Of a DNA stretch of 64,000 nucleotides, positions 23,143 through 33,310 are shown piece after piece. Position 1 is the stretch's first letter; each line of letters begins with the position of its first letter. Origin of the DNA: Alentia gelatinosa (taxonomy: Eukaryota > Annelida > Polychaeta > Phyllodocida > Polynoidae); contig OX465583.1 of assembly GCA_950022655.1 (NCBI GenBank), positions 9,173,779 through 9,237,778 on the forward strand. The letters are read 5' to 3'. Below the pieces are notes generated by a model. The model saw nothing but the letters and a program-made list of their open reading frames with translations, did not search any database and was not told where the DNA came from. The position numbers were made by a program, and so were the translations under genes.

Positions 23143-23532
23143 GAGGGGACCCCCACCTACCACGATAGGCCACAACATGCTTCCCGATCACTACGATTTG
23201 AAATGGTGGAATCGTGACCTATCGGGAGGTCCCCGAATCGTAGACCTCTGTCGTGATCCAATCGGTGAATAATACGCGCTGACCACGATATCTTCCCGAT
23301 AGGCTACGATACCCAACGACAGGCTACGAAATTTCCAACACATTGGAAATTATCGGGACCTCTACGATTGGCATTTTCATCGCAGCCTATCGTGAGCTGT
23401 CGTAAGCGGAATCGCAGAAACCTGTTCCACCTACCACGATTTTGCCAGACCTCACGCTAGAATCGGAATGGTGTCGGGAAGGCCATCGTAAGGCCAATCT
23501 GGACCAGAATCGTGGTAGGTGGGGGCAGGCTT
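23143..23532 (+). mobile_element. MITE family E, copy 1 (390 bp, TAA duplication)
   Basis: Ends GAGGGGACCCCCACCTACCA and TGGTAGGTGGGGGCAGGCTT, flanked by TAA (23140-23142, 23533-23535). The terminal CCACCTACCACGAT phrase recurs inside at about 23429. The copy at 34729-35118 has the same length and opposite orientation. PIF/Harbinger-like by duplication; non-coding. Confidence 0.88.
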
Positions 23533-23582
23533 TAAAACACCGCTTTTAAGGGGACACCCTCCGTTCCGAGCAAAGAGTAGCA

Positions 23583-24145
23583 TTGAGAGTAGCATTGAAT
23601 GTGAGAAAGCCTACAGATATGCATGTGGAAGAAGTTATGAGACTTTGTAAAGTTCGACCTTTAGAAACGAGAAGAGCAGGACATTTGCTGACTTTGATTA
23701 GGTGGTGGAGTAAATACAACGAAAACATATTCATAGATGGGAATGAAAGGACAAGGAGTCAAAATGAAATAAGGTTGAAAGTAATACAGCCGAGAACCGA
23801 AAAATATCGGAAATCACCACTTTATATTGGAGGTATTTTATGGGATGCTCTAGCGCCAGAAGTTCAGTCTATACAACAAATGAATAGATTTAAAATGAAG
23901 GTAAAGGAAGTGATTCAAACAATGAACATGGAGTAATCAACATTAACTGTCTGCTAATTATATATGGGATATAAGTATATGGATGTGTAACTGACTTTCT
24001 GTCTTTTTTGTTAGTTTGTTTTCCCCTATGTATATCTGTGTACAGATTGCCTATACTGTAGTGTCCTGTAATGTCCACAAGACTTTAATATGGAAGATCG
24101 CTCATGAGAGCGAGTATTATTGTCTCAAAAATGATACTGAATAAA
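23583..24145 (+). pseudogene. LINE C-terminal fragment with 3' UTR and A-rich tail
   Basis: The frame 23583-23936 reads the end of a CR1/Jockey-type ORF2 protein: LETRRAGHLLTLIRWW (RRxxHLLxLMY type), RTRSQNEIRLKV, KSPLYIGGILWDAL. It stops with TAA, then a 3' UTR contains a hairpin CGCTCATGAGAGCG at about 24099-24113 and AATAAA at about 24141, followed by an A-rich run. The catalytic part is missing. It sits inside the pogo-like element just after the E copy. Confidence 0.85.
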
Positions 24146-24351
24146 AAAAAAATATAAAAAAAAAGTGCTCCCTTAAGCGGGGTGTCCCCTTAAGTGCCCC
24201 CTTAAGTGCGCCCTTAAGTGACCCCTTAAGTGCGGTAAAAATAACCTAAATAAAAATTTCTGTTCCATGCAAATTGTCCCCTTAAAGAAGGTGTTCCCTT
24301 AAGCGAGGTGCCCTCTTAAGCAAGCTGTCCCAGAAGCAGGGTTTTACTGTA

Positions 24352-24684
24352 CTGGGAATTTGATATTGTGATCAAAGTAGGCACCCCACGGTAACAGACA
24401 CCTTTATTTGGAACAAATCCCTCTATTATATACACATGTGTATGTTTTCACTGGAAGAATTTTGGTAAAAAAGAAGAAGTGAATAAAGCATTTGAACCCT
24501 TCTTAAGTGGGTACTTTAGCCCAGAAAGGAGGGTTCTACAGTAGTTATTAGTCACAATTTTGACTAAATTGACAGTCACCATTTTGTAGCAGCTCCTCCC
24601 TGTCCTGATGTTTACAGTATGGCAGCCATGTAGTGAATGGCATGTTTACCCTCATTATCACTCGCTCTAGTTCCTAACCTGCCC
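24352..24684. other. unassigned
   Basis: No repeat partner or coding signal. AATAAA-like hexamers near 24481 are not followed by an A tail. Confidence 0.3.
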
Positions 24685-24810
24685 ACATGGTGGCCGAGTG
24701 CTCTAATAATGACACTCTGAGTTGTAAGTGTCCGGAGCCCCCTAATTGGCATGTGTGGCAGACTGGAACAAGACTGATCATCCCTCATTAGTTGTTGGTT
24801 CGATAGCCAT
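24685..24810 (+). other. tRNA-like segment, SINE head candidate
   Basis: GGTGGCCGAGTG at 24689-24700 resembles the A box of Ser/Leu tRNAs, and GGTTCGATAGCC at 24797-24808 resembles a B box. Their spacing (about 100 bp) is too long for a tRNA gene and no cloverleaf is evident. At best a decayed tRNA-derived SINE. Confidence 0.25.
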
Positions 24811-24884
24811 TATAGCTCAGAGCTCACAAGCTGAACCTGCAGCAAGCTGCCCTAACAAGCCCTGCGAAATCTACATCTCCAAAG

Positions 24885-25341
24885 ATGAAGCCATTTTCCA
24901 CTGGCTGATGAAAAGTACACCAATTGATTGGGTTCATCTAAAAGTCAGTCAGTGGTGGCCAATGGCTGCATGTTGGTATCTAAAAAGTCGGGGAGGGTGT
25001 ATGCCTTGTTTCCGCTAAATATACAGGTCCATACCGACAGATCTGTCCTTCAAACACAATGACCTGGGACCTGTTTCACTAGTTCTGTGACATTAGGCCT
25101 AGACACACATCAACAGTGGCACCAACAGTGCAAGCAACAGTGGAAAACGTCTAGCAAATATCAGAGGTTCGGAGCAGCCAATCTTCTTCATATTTGGAAC
25201 GATTATAGGTTATATGTATCCCCTACTCGTGTTAAAATATCATGGCTAAATTCCGCGTGTCATCGATTGCAGTCTTGTGATCTTTCTGTGTGGCATCACG
25301 GACACCATCTAGACATGTCACGAAACTACTGAAACAGGTCC
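24885..25341. mobile_element. Y-family fragment followed by MITE B copy 2
   Basis: AAGCCATTTTCCACTGGCTG at 24888 and reversed Y phrases near 25000-25040 mark a rearranged Y copy. B copy 2 occupies 25066-25341, from GGGACCTGTTTCACTAGTTC to ACTACTGAAACAGGTCC, with the same inner TTTGGAACGATTATAG as copy 1. Confidence 0.7.
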
Positions 25342-25422
25342 ATGGCATTATCAATGATTTCTGACCCATTTGATTCAAGTCGCTCAGTATTGGCCACATT
25401 GAATTCTATGCATTCATTGTAA

Positions 25423-25787
25423 GGCCACTAAAAAAACAACGTTGTTTCTCATCACCGCGCGCATCAGAAAAAGAGGATTTTTTTTTTCTTTAAATAGATG
25501 AACCTTGATAGAAATTATTCAAGGTATGTGTATTTAGTATCAAATTAAAGCTCCTGATGTCAGGGATGCATTAAATGTATAGCCAATGAAAATCTGGAAA
25601 CCCCATGTAAGCACACACGCCGCATAAGCAGCCACTTTGGCCCGGATCAGAGGGTGTCCGCTTATGCGGGGTTTTACTGTATGTCCGCCATCTTTGATAT
25701 AGCAAAAAAAAAAAGAAAAAAAAAAGCGCCCTCGTCATATTTTTCATGGCTTGGTGATGAGAAACAAGTTTGTTTTTTTTAGTGGCC
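25423..25787. mobile_element. MITE family R (TAA duplication) holding a pogo-like end
   Basis: Ends GGCCACTAAAAAAACAACGT and AAGTTTGTTTTTTTTAGTGGCC, with an inner inverted pair TTGTTTCTCATCACC/GGTGATGAGAAACAA, flanked by TAA (25420-25422, 25788-25790). GGCCACT ends and TAA fit PIF/Harbinger. Inside, at about 25600-25681, lies a right-end fragment of the pogo-like family ending GCGGGGTTTTACTGTA. Confidence 0.8.
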
Positions 25788-26180
25788 TAATCTATGCACA
25801 ACTAATTGGTAAACACTTCTTTGCATGTCTGTTTCCATTCACTGATCTGGCATAGGTGGTTCCCGACTGCAGGGACCTGTTTCACTAGTTTCGTGACATG
25901 TCTAGATGGCGTCTAGATGCTGTGTCCGGTTTCATAAGAACTAGACATTAGACTTTGTTTTGTCCGTTCTTGCTTGCACTGTTGGTGCCGCTTTTCATGT
26001 CTGTCTAACACCTTTGTCATGAAACAAGTGAAACAGGTCCATGATGTGTAGATTTGTCTAATTCTTATGTTTGGGGTCTGACTTTACCCAAGGGCAACTA
26101 CTTGTGTTGTCATATAACTAGGCAACCCCAATGTCTGTATGGTGTCACAGACATGTCACAAAACTAGTGAAACAGGTCCC
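25788..26180. mobile_element. Y-family fragment (reversed) with MITE B copy 3
   Basis: 25800-25871 carries the reversed Y phrases TTTCCATTCACTGATCTGGC and GGTGGTTCCCGACTGCA. B copy 3 at 25872-26180 runs from GGGACCTGTTTCACTAGTTT to AAACTAGTGAAACAGGTCCC. An internal inverted TIR-like phrase (AACAAGTGAAACAGGTCC) ends near 26040, so B carries nested copies of its own end. Confidence 0.8.
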
Positions 26181-26339
26181 AGATGGTGGGTCATCCCCAT
26201 TGGGATCCTGCCCATAAGTAAGTGCACTCCAAACAACACAAGAATGGTGTGTTTTAATTAGCACTGGATGCTTTCTTGCCTAATTGGGGAAAGCCCAGAC
26301 CAATTAAGAGAATGGACGCTGATGTACGTGGGGAATAAC

Positions 26340-26695
26340 CCTGTGTTTACACTAGACGATTCTGGCCGGTGATTCTGGCATTTTCCACCCCCTGACAACT
26401 TTCAGCAGTAAAAAGCTAGAAACTATCTAATGTAAACGCCAAGTGCGTGGTGACTGTAGATCGTCTGATTATATCACATGACACAATTCGGTACCACTTG
26501 ACGGCTATTGGACATGCTCTGACTCCGGTGACTATCTCAAGCGGGCTTGAAGTAGTCGTCTACAAGATTGGCAATTCTTTGAAAAGTCATAGTCATCAGT
26601 GTAAATGCCCGGCTACATTTTGAGGTTGATGACTTTTGCAGTGGACATTGCCACCACCTGACGACTATTGGCTGATGATCTACAGTGCTTATATG
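26340..26695. mobile_element. H-family repeat, single copy
   Basis: GTGTTTACACTAGACGAT at the left and phrases such as CCACCTGACGACTATTGGC and GTCGTCTACAAGATTGG place it in the family that forms the 76/77-bp array at 49.4 kb. TCTAATGTAAACGCC and AGTGTAAATGCCCGGC are inverted ends. Confidence 0.65.
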
Positions 26696-26717
26696 CGATC
26701 ATTACACTTTCAAAGTA

Positions 26718-26904
26718 GCCGCTTTTCATGTTTGTCCAACACTTTTGTCATGAAACAAGTGAAACTAGTCCATGATGTGTAGATTTGTCTAATTCTTCAG
26801 TTTGGGGTCTGTCTTTACCTAAGGGCAGCTACTTGTGTTGTCACGACAACCCCAATGTCTGTATGGTGTCACAGACATGTCACGAAACTAGTGAAACAGG
26901 TCCC
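26718..26904. mobile_element. MITE family B, copy 4, left-truncated
   Basis: Begins in the middle of the element (GCCGCTTTTCATGTTTGTCC) and ends ACTAGTGAAACAGGTCCC. Confidence 0.8.
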
Positions 26905-27467
26905 TGACCGAAATGCGACAAACACTAACACTACTAACTCGAATTTGGTTTCGTATTTATCTTAACCCATCTCAATGGCTTTATAATATTAGGAAATATG
27001 CAAACACTCACCGAAATCCAGTCAATAATGCGTAAATAGCCATTTCAGTTCCTCCAAGTTCCTCGAGTGAGTGAAGTCTGCGGCTGCCGCATTGCCAATT
27101 TAGGCCAATATCGTCAACAATTCATAGACCGCATTAGTGTGACGTCAGTGATCGGGGACTGTCACAAACATGTCAAAATGGTTAGAGACGAAATTATAAC
27201 CGGATTCCTTTTGAATGTGTATCTATTTTTTTTTTATATCATGATTGTGTTTACGATGGGGCTGGTTGCATAAATCACCCATAATATTCTGTGACTCATT
27301 TGAACAAACATTTGAATGCAACCGGAACATTTCTTGAAGTAGCTCACATTTTTGGTCGCTGATTGGTCAATGTTATTATGCCCCTAGTGGCATAAAACAC
27401 ACTTTATGTCATCAAACGCCTCACAAATTTGCCTACATTACTTCTATGGCAGTTTTTGATTATTGGT
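26905..27467. other. unassigned, with AA repeat and a half palindrome-tip border
   Basis: GTTTCGTATTTATCTTAACCCATC at about 26948-26971 matches the border next to the palindrome at 58203. 27316-27403 is an inverted match of 33690-33790 (GGTCGCTGATTGGTCAAT, ATTATGCCCCTAGTGGCATA), so it is an interspersed repeat. No gene is seen. Confidence 0.45.
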
Positions 27468-29014
27468 TGGATAAATACACAATATTGACTGATTTCAGAT
27501 ACAAGTGGCTGTATGCTCCGAGGTTATTGCGCAGAGGTAACTCCGAGGAGCATACGACCGCTTTTATATGAAATAAGTCAATATCATATTTATTATCCAC
27601 CTTTTCCTGGTGTGGTGTACTAATATTAGTTCATTTAGGTGTGCACTATTTTTTCATGCTGACTATTTTTCCGTATGCCACAGCTTTTGCAACCTGGAGC
27701 ATACAACATGTGTATGCTCCGGGCATGGTGATGCACACTTCCTATGTGTTTTCTATGGACACGTTGTATTAGGCAGATATAACTGTATGCTCCGGCTATG
27801 GTGATACATGCTCCCCATGTGTTTTCTATGGACACTTTGTATTAGGTGGATATATCTGTATGGTCCAGGTATAGTGATACACACTCCCTATGTGTTTTCT
27901 ATGGACACTTTGTATTAGGTGAATATGTGTGTATGCTCCGGGTATGGTGATACACAACCCCTATGTGTTTTCTATGGACACTTTGTATGAGGTGGATATA
28001 TCTGTATGCCCTAGGTATGTCCATACACACTCCCTATGTGTTTTCTATGGACACTTTGTATTAGGTGGATATATCTGTATGCCCTAGGTATGTCCATACA
28101 CACTCCCTATGTGTTTTCTATGGACACTTTGTATTAGGTGGATATATCTGTATGCCCTAGGTATGTCTATACACACTCCCTATGTGTTTTCTATGGACAC
28201 TTTGTATTAGGTGGATATATCTGTATGCTCCAGGTATGGTGATACACAACCCCTATGTGTTTTCTATGGACACTTTGTATTAGGTGGATATATCTGTATG
28301 CTCTGGGTATGGTGATACACACTCCCTATGTATTTTCTATGGACACTTTGTATTAGGTGGATATATCTGTATGCCCTAGGTATGTCCATACACACTCCCT
28401 ATGTGTTTTCTATGGACACTTTGTATTAGGTGCATATATCTGTATGCCCTAGGTAGGTCCATACACACTCCCTATGTGTTTTCTATGGACACTTTGTATT
28501 AGGTGCATATATCTGTATGGTCTGGATATGATGATACACACTCCCTATGTGTTTTCTATGGACACTTTGTATTAGGTGGATAGTAATTCCTATTATATGA
28601 CTATTCAAGTTCTCAAAGACGTTACTTTTCGAAACACATGTGCAACAATCTCGACAGTTTTCATGAGGGTATTTAGATTTATTATCCACCTAATACAAAG
28701 TGCCCATAGAAAGCACATAGGGAGTTTGTATGGACATACCCGGCGCATACGGATATGTTGTATGCTCCTGGTGGCACATACGGAAAAATAGTGCGTATGG
28801 AAAAATAGTGCATCACTAAAATGAACTGATATCGGCATGTCACTTGTGCAGAAAAGGTTGATAATAAATACAATATAGACTGGTTTCAGATAAAAGCGTT
28901 TGTATGCTCCTCGGAGTTGACTCTACGCAATATCCTCGCATACACTCGGATGTTACTACGCGTCAACTCCTCGGAGCATACGGCCGCTTGTATCTGAAAC
29001 CAGTCGATATTGTG
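27468..29014. mobile_element. head-to-head pair of palindrome-tipped J elements
   Basis: Left unit: palindrome 27481-27585, border TATTTATTATCCACC (27588-27602), then a core whose inner edge is amplified. Right unit, inverted: TTATTATCCACC (28679-28690), one copy of the 73-bp motif, core, border GGTTGATAATAAATA (28857-28870), palindrome 28871-29012. The outer palindromes match each other (AATATTGACTGATTTCAGATAC against the complement of GTATCTGAAACCAGTCGATATT), as do the cores (GGAGCATACAACAT, GCACTATTTTT). About 96 bp separate the units. No coding sequence. Confidence 0.88.
27711..28582 (+). repeat. tandem array, exact 73-bp period, 12 copies
   Basis: GTGTTTTCTATGGAC starts at 27746, 27819, 27892, 27965, 28038, 28111, 28184, 28257, 28330, 28403, 28476 and 28549. 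All spacings are exactly 73. Each unit ends TATTAGGTGGATATATC and carries a variable middle (CTGTATGCTCC or CTGTATGCCCTAGGTATGTCC). The unit equals the inner edge of the J core, present once in the inverted partner at 28683-28740. Confidence 0.95.
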
Positions 29015-29413
29015 TATGTATCCCGCTTGACCTTATTGATAATTTTTCTAGAAATAAAAGCTGCTTTCTAAAAAAAACACCAAAAAAACCCTATTATAAT
29101 GTCAACTGTGTCTGGATCTCCTTCAACAGCAAGTTTATTTTCCTAGTAGGAGAGGACGTCAATTATGGGGGTATTCTCTCACAGCAGGCATTTCCCTTTT
29201 AGGGTATTCACCTGGGAAGGTGTTTCCATTCCATAGGCTCACCGACCAATACCCAACCTTCCTGCCCCCGGCCATAAATAAGCAAACTCCAAGAGTCCCA
29301 TAAATAATGAAGGCAACCTAAATATGCTCTACCCATGCACGAGACACCACGTTTTACGTGCACCCACTGCTGCTGAATTCACCACGATAGACCTCCTGAT
29401 ACACTACGAATAG
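29015..29413. other. unassigned
   Basis: A-rich run near 29070-29088. No gene or repeat partner identified. Confidence 0.3.
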
Positions 29414-29741
29414 TATTATTATATACCTGAGGCAGTATATACATACTGCCCGCTCCTACCCATGTCGTATTTATATCCGTATGACACCTAGGTGACGCAC
29501 GGGGTACGTATATGGCATACCGGAAATGTACGGCAGCAAAATCCAAAAACTCGCACAAAGGCAAAGACAAAAATTAGATATTTTAAGGTATATAATAATA
29601 CGAAAACAGGTTGACTGTGGTATCAATACATACTTGGTAAAATTGTTGATAAAACGAAACATCTGCCTTCAGCAACGGTTTGTTTTATCGACAATTTTAC
29701 CATGTATTTATGCTGTACGGCCACAGTAACCCTGTTTCCGT
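29414..29741. mobile_element. palindrome-tipped element, L family copy 2
   Basis: Core 29414-29599 is bounded by TATTATTATATACC and GGTATATAATAAT. The palindrome at 29600-29741 pairs ACGAAAACAGG with CCTGTTTCCGT and TTGGTAAAATTGTTGATAAAAC with GTTTTATCGACAATTTTACCA. Confidence 0.8.
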
Positions 29742-29945
29742 ATAATACCTGACACTGAATGAGCAATGAAAAACATCTTTCATTTATTTAGTAGAAGAGA
29801 GTTTACCACGCAAAACCAGACTCGTTCAAGCATAGTTGAAAACTTTTATTGATGGTAATCAGAGGAAGTACAGTCAAAGCAATGAGATGATGATTGGATG
29901 ATTCGTGTAAAAACTACAAGTTTCGAAATAATTTATATTATATAG

Positions 29946-30278
29946 AACGACCTGACCATGCTGTACATGCTACAAAACGAGATGGGGATTACGGAGCGAG
30001 GCCCAAGGCCAAGTTCCGTAAATAACATCAATTCCCATCGAGTTTTGTGGCATGTACAAGTATGGTGGGTCGTTCCCTATTTATCATATACCCAAAATCA
30101 ATCAAACTTGCCATACATTGGCATAGAAGACATGTCAGCGTGAAAGCCTACACACTGCTGATATTTCAATGTGAGCAGTATTATAACAGTGCACTGCACA
30201 GAGTTCAGTATACAATTTATACTGCATAGGGAGCAGCAATACGTAATTATCAAATATGCTGCATGGGTATATAATAAG
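29946..30278. mobile_element. palindrome-tipped element, L family copy 3
   Basis: Palindrome 29946-30076 (GAACGACCTGACCATG against CATGTACAAGTATGGTGGGTCGTTC; ACAAAACGAGATGGG against CCCATCGAGTTTTGT) is followed by CTATTTATCATATACCC. The inverted border GGGTATATAATAA lies at 30265-30277. The right end shares CTGCATGGGTATATA with copy 4 at 38207. Confidence 0.8.
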
Positions 30279-31096
30279 TCATCATCTTATTTATCTACTC
30301 ATTTTAAATTGCTTATTTCCATTCAAGAAGGTACAGGGACAAGGTGAATTATCAACCGTCGAAATCTGATCCATCGTTTCTATCATTCAACAATATCCCA
30401 TAGTTGGTGCACGCAGTATTCAATTAACAGTCTTGAGATGCTGCAATTTTCCCCCTTTTGAGAGCAATATACTAGAGCTGTTTTTTTATGAATGTATCAT
30501 AACATTGTCAAAGTCGTAACTAGAGTGTAATTTGTGAGGCATTGAGCGGTTATTAGAGCGTGCTTGCACACACTAAATACATCATCTAGAGGTTAGAGTC
30601 AGGGTTAGAGTGGTCAGATTGAACTTTCAGTGTGCTTCCAGAAAACTATCCTTTTACTATCTGTGTGCTATTCACTGTGCTATTGAGAAGAGAGCAGGGT
30701 GCCAGTATCTCAGGGTCTTAGAGGTGTGCCCAGCTGACCATGGCCAATCACTAAAGACCGAAATACCCCATGACCCACTGTTGCTTGATCTGTTGTGATC
30801 CTAGATAGGCAGTTGAAGAAATGGCAAGTTGACTGGGTGCAAGTGTGTTATAGAGAAGGATCCGTAACCTGAATCTAATCCAAAGCTTTCAATTGTTAAT
30901 CATTTATAATTGCACGCTCATTCATCAATGATGAATATACTATTAGCTCCTTGTTTTCGTAAGGTGTAGGACAGTATAAGCAAGACAGACAAACAGGAAA
31001 AACAAGATATTGACAGGAAAATAGATCATCAAATGGTGAATAATTCTGGAAAGGTTGTTTGGTTACAATTTGAAAGTTATCAAGAATGGTCAATCG
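30279..31096. other. unassigned
   Basis: A short repeat of GGTTAGAGT near 30592-30610 is the only structure seen. Open frames are below 70 codons and unrecognised. Confidence 0.3.
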
Positions 31097-31099
31097 TAA

Positions 31100-31932
31100 A
31101 GCCTATAAGACAGCGACCCGACCATTGTGCCCGATCACACCTTTGCCCGACTAATCCGTCGGGTCGGTCAGAATCGGGTCGCTGTACGCACTTCACAGGC
31201 CCGATTTTAATCGGGTCGGGCATTACTAGCGTGGGGGTAGCGACTGACTCTGCCCGACCATAATCGTGTAGCTGTACGCACTTCACCGGCTGTTCCCGAT
31301 TCTGAGAAGGCCATTTGAACATCAATGCTACCTATCCCCTAGTCCGTTTTACAAGTGCCTTATACCGATTTCTAGGGGAGACAGAGGTGATAATGCATCT
31401 GAAAACTGTTTCCAAATATCTTAATTGGATCCAAAGTTATCAAACTTTGAATTATTTTCTATGAATCCACACCAGCGGCCCGTGGCTCACCCCGGCTCGG
31501 CTCCCGGCGGCTCTCTTTGATCTCAATCGGGTCGCTGTACAAGGTCATAAAGTGGAGGTGTGTGATCGACAAAGGGTAAAAAGAGGTGATTCCACCAACA
31601 CACAAGATATAGCAAGATTAGTCCCGATTTGGTTGTCTTGCTAAATCGCGCTAGGTTTGAATAATCGTGTGCCTATTTGTCGCGATGTTTCTTGAGGTGT
31701 CGCGGTAGTGGAGCACCATAACAGACACCCGACACCGCACGGCTACGTTTTGCGACAACGGAGGTACGACATATCGCGACACTGTAAGATATTACAAGAT
31801 ATCCCAAGATATATCACGACAAATCCATTATTTTGGTGGAATCAGCCATTAAGACAGCGACACTCTTGTTCCCGATTATAATCGGTGATCGGTTGGGGAG
31901 AATCTGTGGAAAATGACGCTGTCTTATGGGCT
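31100..31932. mobile_element. MITE family S (833 bp, TAA duplication) with nested element
   Basis: Ends AGCCTATAAGACAGCG and CGCTGTCTTATGGGCT, flanked by TAA (31097-31099, 31933-31935). The interior repeats AATCGGGTCGCTGTAC three times. A second TIR element, 31585-31847 (GGTGATTCCACCAA...TTGGTGGAATCAGCC), is nested near the right end. Non-coding; PIF/Harbinger-like by duplication. Confidence 0.82.
31585..31847. mobile_element. nested TIR element T in family S
   Basis: The inverted ends GATTCCACCAA and TTGGTGGAATC bound 263 bp rich in AGATAT and CGCGAC phrases. It is the younger of the two elements, since it interrupts S. Confidence 0.7.
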
Positions 31933-32255
31933 TAAGGCCAATCGACGTATGCCCGGAGACCATTGGGTGCACGGTTTTACGCTTCTCAGTTCACCGAGGT
32001 TTATATGCCAGGAGTATGGAGACTACAAAAACATTATTTCGGGGATTATTTACAGTGTATGATATTGGAAAGACAATTTACTAGATATCAGTCTAGATCT
32101 ACAAAATGATCCCTCTCTATGTAGTTTAACATTCATCAATGCTAAACTGTCCACATGAATATAGTCTTAAAGGCATACCGGGCAATTTGCCTTGGTAATT
32201 AAACCCATGTCAAGTTCTTGATAATTGAAGATGATGATCTCTAAGTATTATAGAA

Positions 32256-32583
32256 AGACATGGTTAGTGTGACCGAATGGAATCTGTTCAGAGATATTTT
32301 GGTCAGAAATATTCACCGAAGTCGAAGACTGAGGTGAATATTTCTGACCAAAATATCGAGGAACAGATGGAATTCGGCCACACTCACTATGTCTTTTTGT
32401 TATTATATACCGATATTCGATTTAAATGCCATTTTTGTACTTACATTATCAACCTATTTCAACCTCCGAAATAAGTCACGTGGTACGGTGTGGCGTAAAA
32501 ATATTTTACGCCACAGTGCGGTCGAACGGAATCTTTTCTGCTATCGCGTAAAAGTGAGACATTCGTGCACCTGTATATAATTA
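32256..32583 (+). mobile_element. palindrome-tipped element, L family copy 5, with 7-bp duplication
   Basis: The palindrome 32256-32394 starts AGACATGGTTAGTGTGACCG and ends CGGCCACACTCACTATGTCT, with a 3-base loop at its centre (AGTC-GAA-GACT). The border TTGTTATTATATACC follows, and the element ends at CTGTATATAAT-type sequence. TATAGAA flanks it on both sides (32249-32255, 32584-32590), and the N-family host resumes exactly there. This defines the whole mobile unit: 328 bp, palindrome at one end only. Confidence 0.85.
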
Positions 32584-32989
32584 TATAGAATACATATCTA
32601 ACTTAAAAATCGGGGGTCACCATGCTAGTCTTGATTTAGAGATTAGTATCTTGGTAATGCTATAATGTGATATGTAGAAATTCTAAAAGGTTGCTTTTCA
32701 TATTGTAAAACCCATGTCATTTTCTCCAAACTTTCACAGGATGTAGTAAATAAAATGATACTACACAGTCAAGTTTTTAAAACCATCGAGGTCACCGACC
32801 TTGTTTTTTGAAAGAATTGAAGAAACACATACATTTCAGTACATTTTCTATATAAATCAGGCAAATGAAAATGGGCCTTTTCTAACAATTGGTTTGTGTT
32901 AACATAGACAAAACTCAGATTTTGCTCTTTTGAGTTTGTAATATGCAATAAATTACCAATGGATACATGGGAATATTCAAATATCACCA

Positions 32990-33294
32990 GGGACCTGTTT
33001 CACTAGATTCGTGACATGTCTCAGACACCATACAGACATTGGATTTGTCTAGTTTCGTGACAACACAAATAGCTACCCTTAGGAAAAGACATACCCCAAA
33101 CATAAGAATTAGACAAATCTACACATCAAGGACCTGTTTCACTAGTTTTGTGACAAAAGTGTTAGACAGATATGAAAAGCAGCACCAACAGTGAAAGCAA
33201 GAACGGACAAAACAAAGTCTAATGTCTAGTTCCTATGGAACCAAACACATAATATAGACGCCATCTATACATGTCACGAAACTAGTGAAACAGG
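32990..33294. mobile_element. MITE family B, copy 5
   Basis: From GGGACCTGTTTCACTAGATT to CGAAACTAGTGAAACAGG, placed in the N-family phrase ATCACCAGG. A second inward-facing B end lies inside at about 33130. Confidence 0.85.
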
Positions 33295-33310
33295 CAGGAC
33301 ATGCCTTTAA

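Larger units (their letters stand above)
23137..24349 (+). mobile_element. Tc1/mariner-superfamily (pogo/Tigger-like) element, split by two insertions
   Basis: The right end GCAGGGTTTTACTG followed by TA (24350-24351) mirrors CAGTAAAACACCGCTTTTAA once the MITE at 23143-23532 is set aside (CAGTAA ends at 23142 and the sequence resumes at 23536). TA also precedes the left end at 23135-23136. CAGTAAAACCCCGCTTAA-type ends with a TA duplication are typical of pogo/Tigger-like elements. Blocks of CCCTTAAG repeats follow the left end and precede the right end. No transposase remains; most of the length is the two guests. Confidence 0.7.
32167..33310 (+). mobile_element. MITE family N copy carrying two later insertions
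   Basis: The host runs from TTAAAGGCATACCGGGCAAT to GGACATGCCTTTAA and aligns with the N copy at 57161-57655 (GGGTCACCATGCTAG, AAACCCATGTCATTTTC, GAAGAATTGAAGAAAC). Two insertions break it, an L-type palindrome-tipped element at 32256-32583 and a B element at 32990-33294. Both boundaries can be read by comparison with the unbroken copy. Confidence 0.85.

Noticed and set aside
22020..28582. CRISPR array reading of the 82-bp and 73-bp repeats
   Set aside because: Units are head-to-tail without unique spacers, and the setting is eukaryotic.
32256..32394. Parvovirus-like terminal hairpin
   Set aside because: A long palindrome with a small inner stem resembles one superficially, but no viral coding sequence is present anywhere near the palindromes, and the unit behaves as a short transposon.
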